6,325 nt of DNA from JAEUMW01 sp039807745 (GTDB lineage: Bacteria > Pseudomonadota > Gammaproteobacteria > Burkholderiales > JAEUMW01): NCBI GenBank assembly GCA_039807745.1, contig JBDHRV010000175.1:1-6325 (forward strand), written 5' to 3'. The notes under the pieces are model-generated. The model worked only from the letters and a program-made list of their open reading frames with translations, was not told the DNA's origin and did no database searches. This document shows positions 5,743-6,325 of this stretch, piece after piece. Position 1 is the first letter of the stretch, and the number at the start of each line of letters is the position of its first letter. Made by a program: the position numbers and the translations under genes.

Positions 5743-6318
5743 CTAGTAGTTGAGCCGCGTGATCTTCGTGCCCTCCAGTCCGGCACCCGCCATCAGGCCC
5801 TGCTCGCCGAAGACGAACGCATACACGTCGCTGGTGAGCGTCGTCGAGGTGATCGTCCTGGCCTTCCCCTCGTCCAGGACGACGACGCTCGGACCGACCC
5901 CGACCTGCAGACCATCTCTCATGTTGAGCGCCCGCCACGACCACTCGTTCATGAAGAACATGATCAAGCTGTAGGTCTGTGCCCCGGCCTGGAAACCGTA
6001 CGACACCCCCGCGAGGTTGTAATACCCACTGATGCCGCCACGGCGGAACAGCACGCCGTTGCCGTACTCGCCACCGACGAGGAATCCCGCCTTGGTGATG
6101 TCGGGAAAGACCAGCGTCGCATAGGCCCTTTCCTCCAGCATCTTGGCGGTCGGCACCGTCGCCATCAGCCGGTTCAACGCCCACCTGGCTTCGCCTTCCA
6201 GCCCGTAGTCCTGTGCAGCGGCCGGTGCCTGGAGAAGTCCGAACAGGCTCGCGGTCGCGACTAGGGAAATCAGTAGTCTGAGGATGGAAAGCCGGGCTCG
6301 CCGTGAGGCCGCAGCCAT
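5743..6318 (-). CDS. Exported SYLF/Ysc84-domain lipid-binding protein
   Basis: The 191-residue precursor has a signal peptide: an Arg-rich start (MAAASRRAR), a hydrophobic core and likely cleavage after APAAA (about residue 35). A SYLF (Ysc84, formerly DUF500) domain fills the rest: FPDITKAGFLVGGEYGNGVL (71-90), YYNLAGVSYGFQAGAQTYSL (99-118), a Met/Phe/Trp-rich segment (119-128) and DVYAFVFGEQGLMAGAGLEG (164-183), closing with KITRLNY. Eukaryotic SYLF domains bind phosphoinositides; bacterial secreted members are less studied, so lipid or membrane association in the periplasm is an inference. The start is ATG 6318, with AGG just upstream at the window edge; the promoter lies outside. The protein is complete. 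It is the first gene of a two-gene unit with the beta-barrel gene, which suggests that both act at the outer membrane. Confidence 0.9.
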   Translation of the reverse strand: MAAASRRARLSILRLLISLVATASLFGLLQAPAAAQDYGLEGEARWALNRLMATVPTAKMLEERAYATLVFPDITKAGFLVGGEYGNGVLFRRGGISGYYNLAGVSYGFQAGAQTYSLIMFFMNEWSWRALNMRDGLQVGVGPSVVVLDEGKARTITSTTLTSDVYAFVFGEQGLMAGAGLEGTKITRLNY

Positions 6319-6325
6319 GACGCCT

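Overview
The window comes from a GC-rich bacterial chromosome. Gram-negative cell architecture is clear: it encodes a periplasmic HdeA-type chaperone, an outer-membrane-type lipoprotein, a beta-barrel outer-membrane protein and an exported SYLF-domain protein. A soil or water proteobacterium, beta or gamma, is the best guess. Nothing in the sequence settles the genus.

Left half (about 100-2850): all coding sequence is on the minus strand. From the promoter side it reads: a DUF1254/DUF1214 lipoprotein (2753 down to 1276) broken by a one-base frameshift near 2577; a 43-codon orphan ORF (1241-1110); a truncated hdeA piece (1066-983); the C-terminal piece of a DUF4396-like membrane protein (940-821); a poorly interpretable spacer; the frameshifted C-terminus of a second DUF1214 protein (621-542); and an apparently intact hdeA-like gene (465-103). 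The order DUF1254/1214 - hdeA - (DUF4396) - DUF1254/1214 - hdeA suggests an ancestral tandem duplication of a cell-envelope or acid-stress module whose middle has decayed. The approximately 800 bases between the two larger genes therefore hold gene debris, not empty spacer.

Centre (2754-3922): an AraC-family regulator with an arabinose-binding-like N-terminal domain is transcribed divergently from the lipoprotein. The 110-base gap between them holds alternating TCGCC/GGCGA half-sites, a plausible control region for one or both genes.

Right half: a Phd/YefM-type antitoxin and a COG1569-type PIN-domain toxin (4054-4769, plus strand) form a type II toxin-antitoxin pair with an ATGA overlap. A perfect 20-bp palindrome just upstream is a strong operator candidate. 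Converging on them from the right is a two-gene minus-strand unit (6318-4888): a secreted SYLF/Ysc84-domain protein followed 33 bases later by an outer-membrane beta-barrel protein. No RNA genes, CRISPR arrays, insertion sequences or convincing intrinsic terminators were seen.
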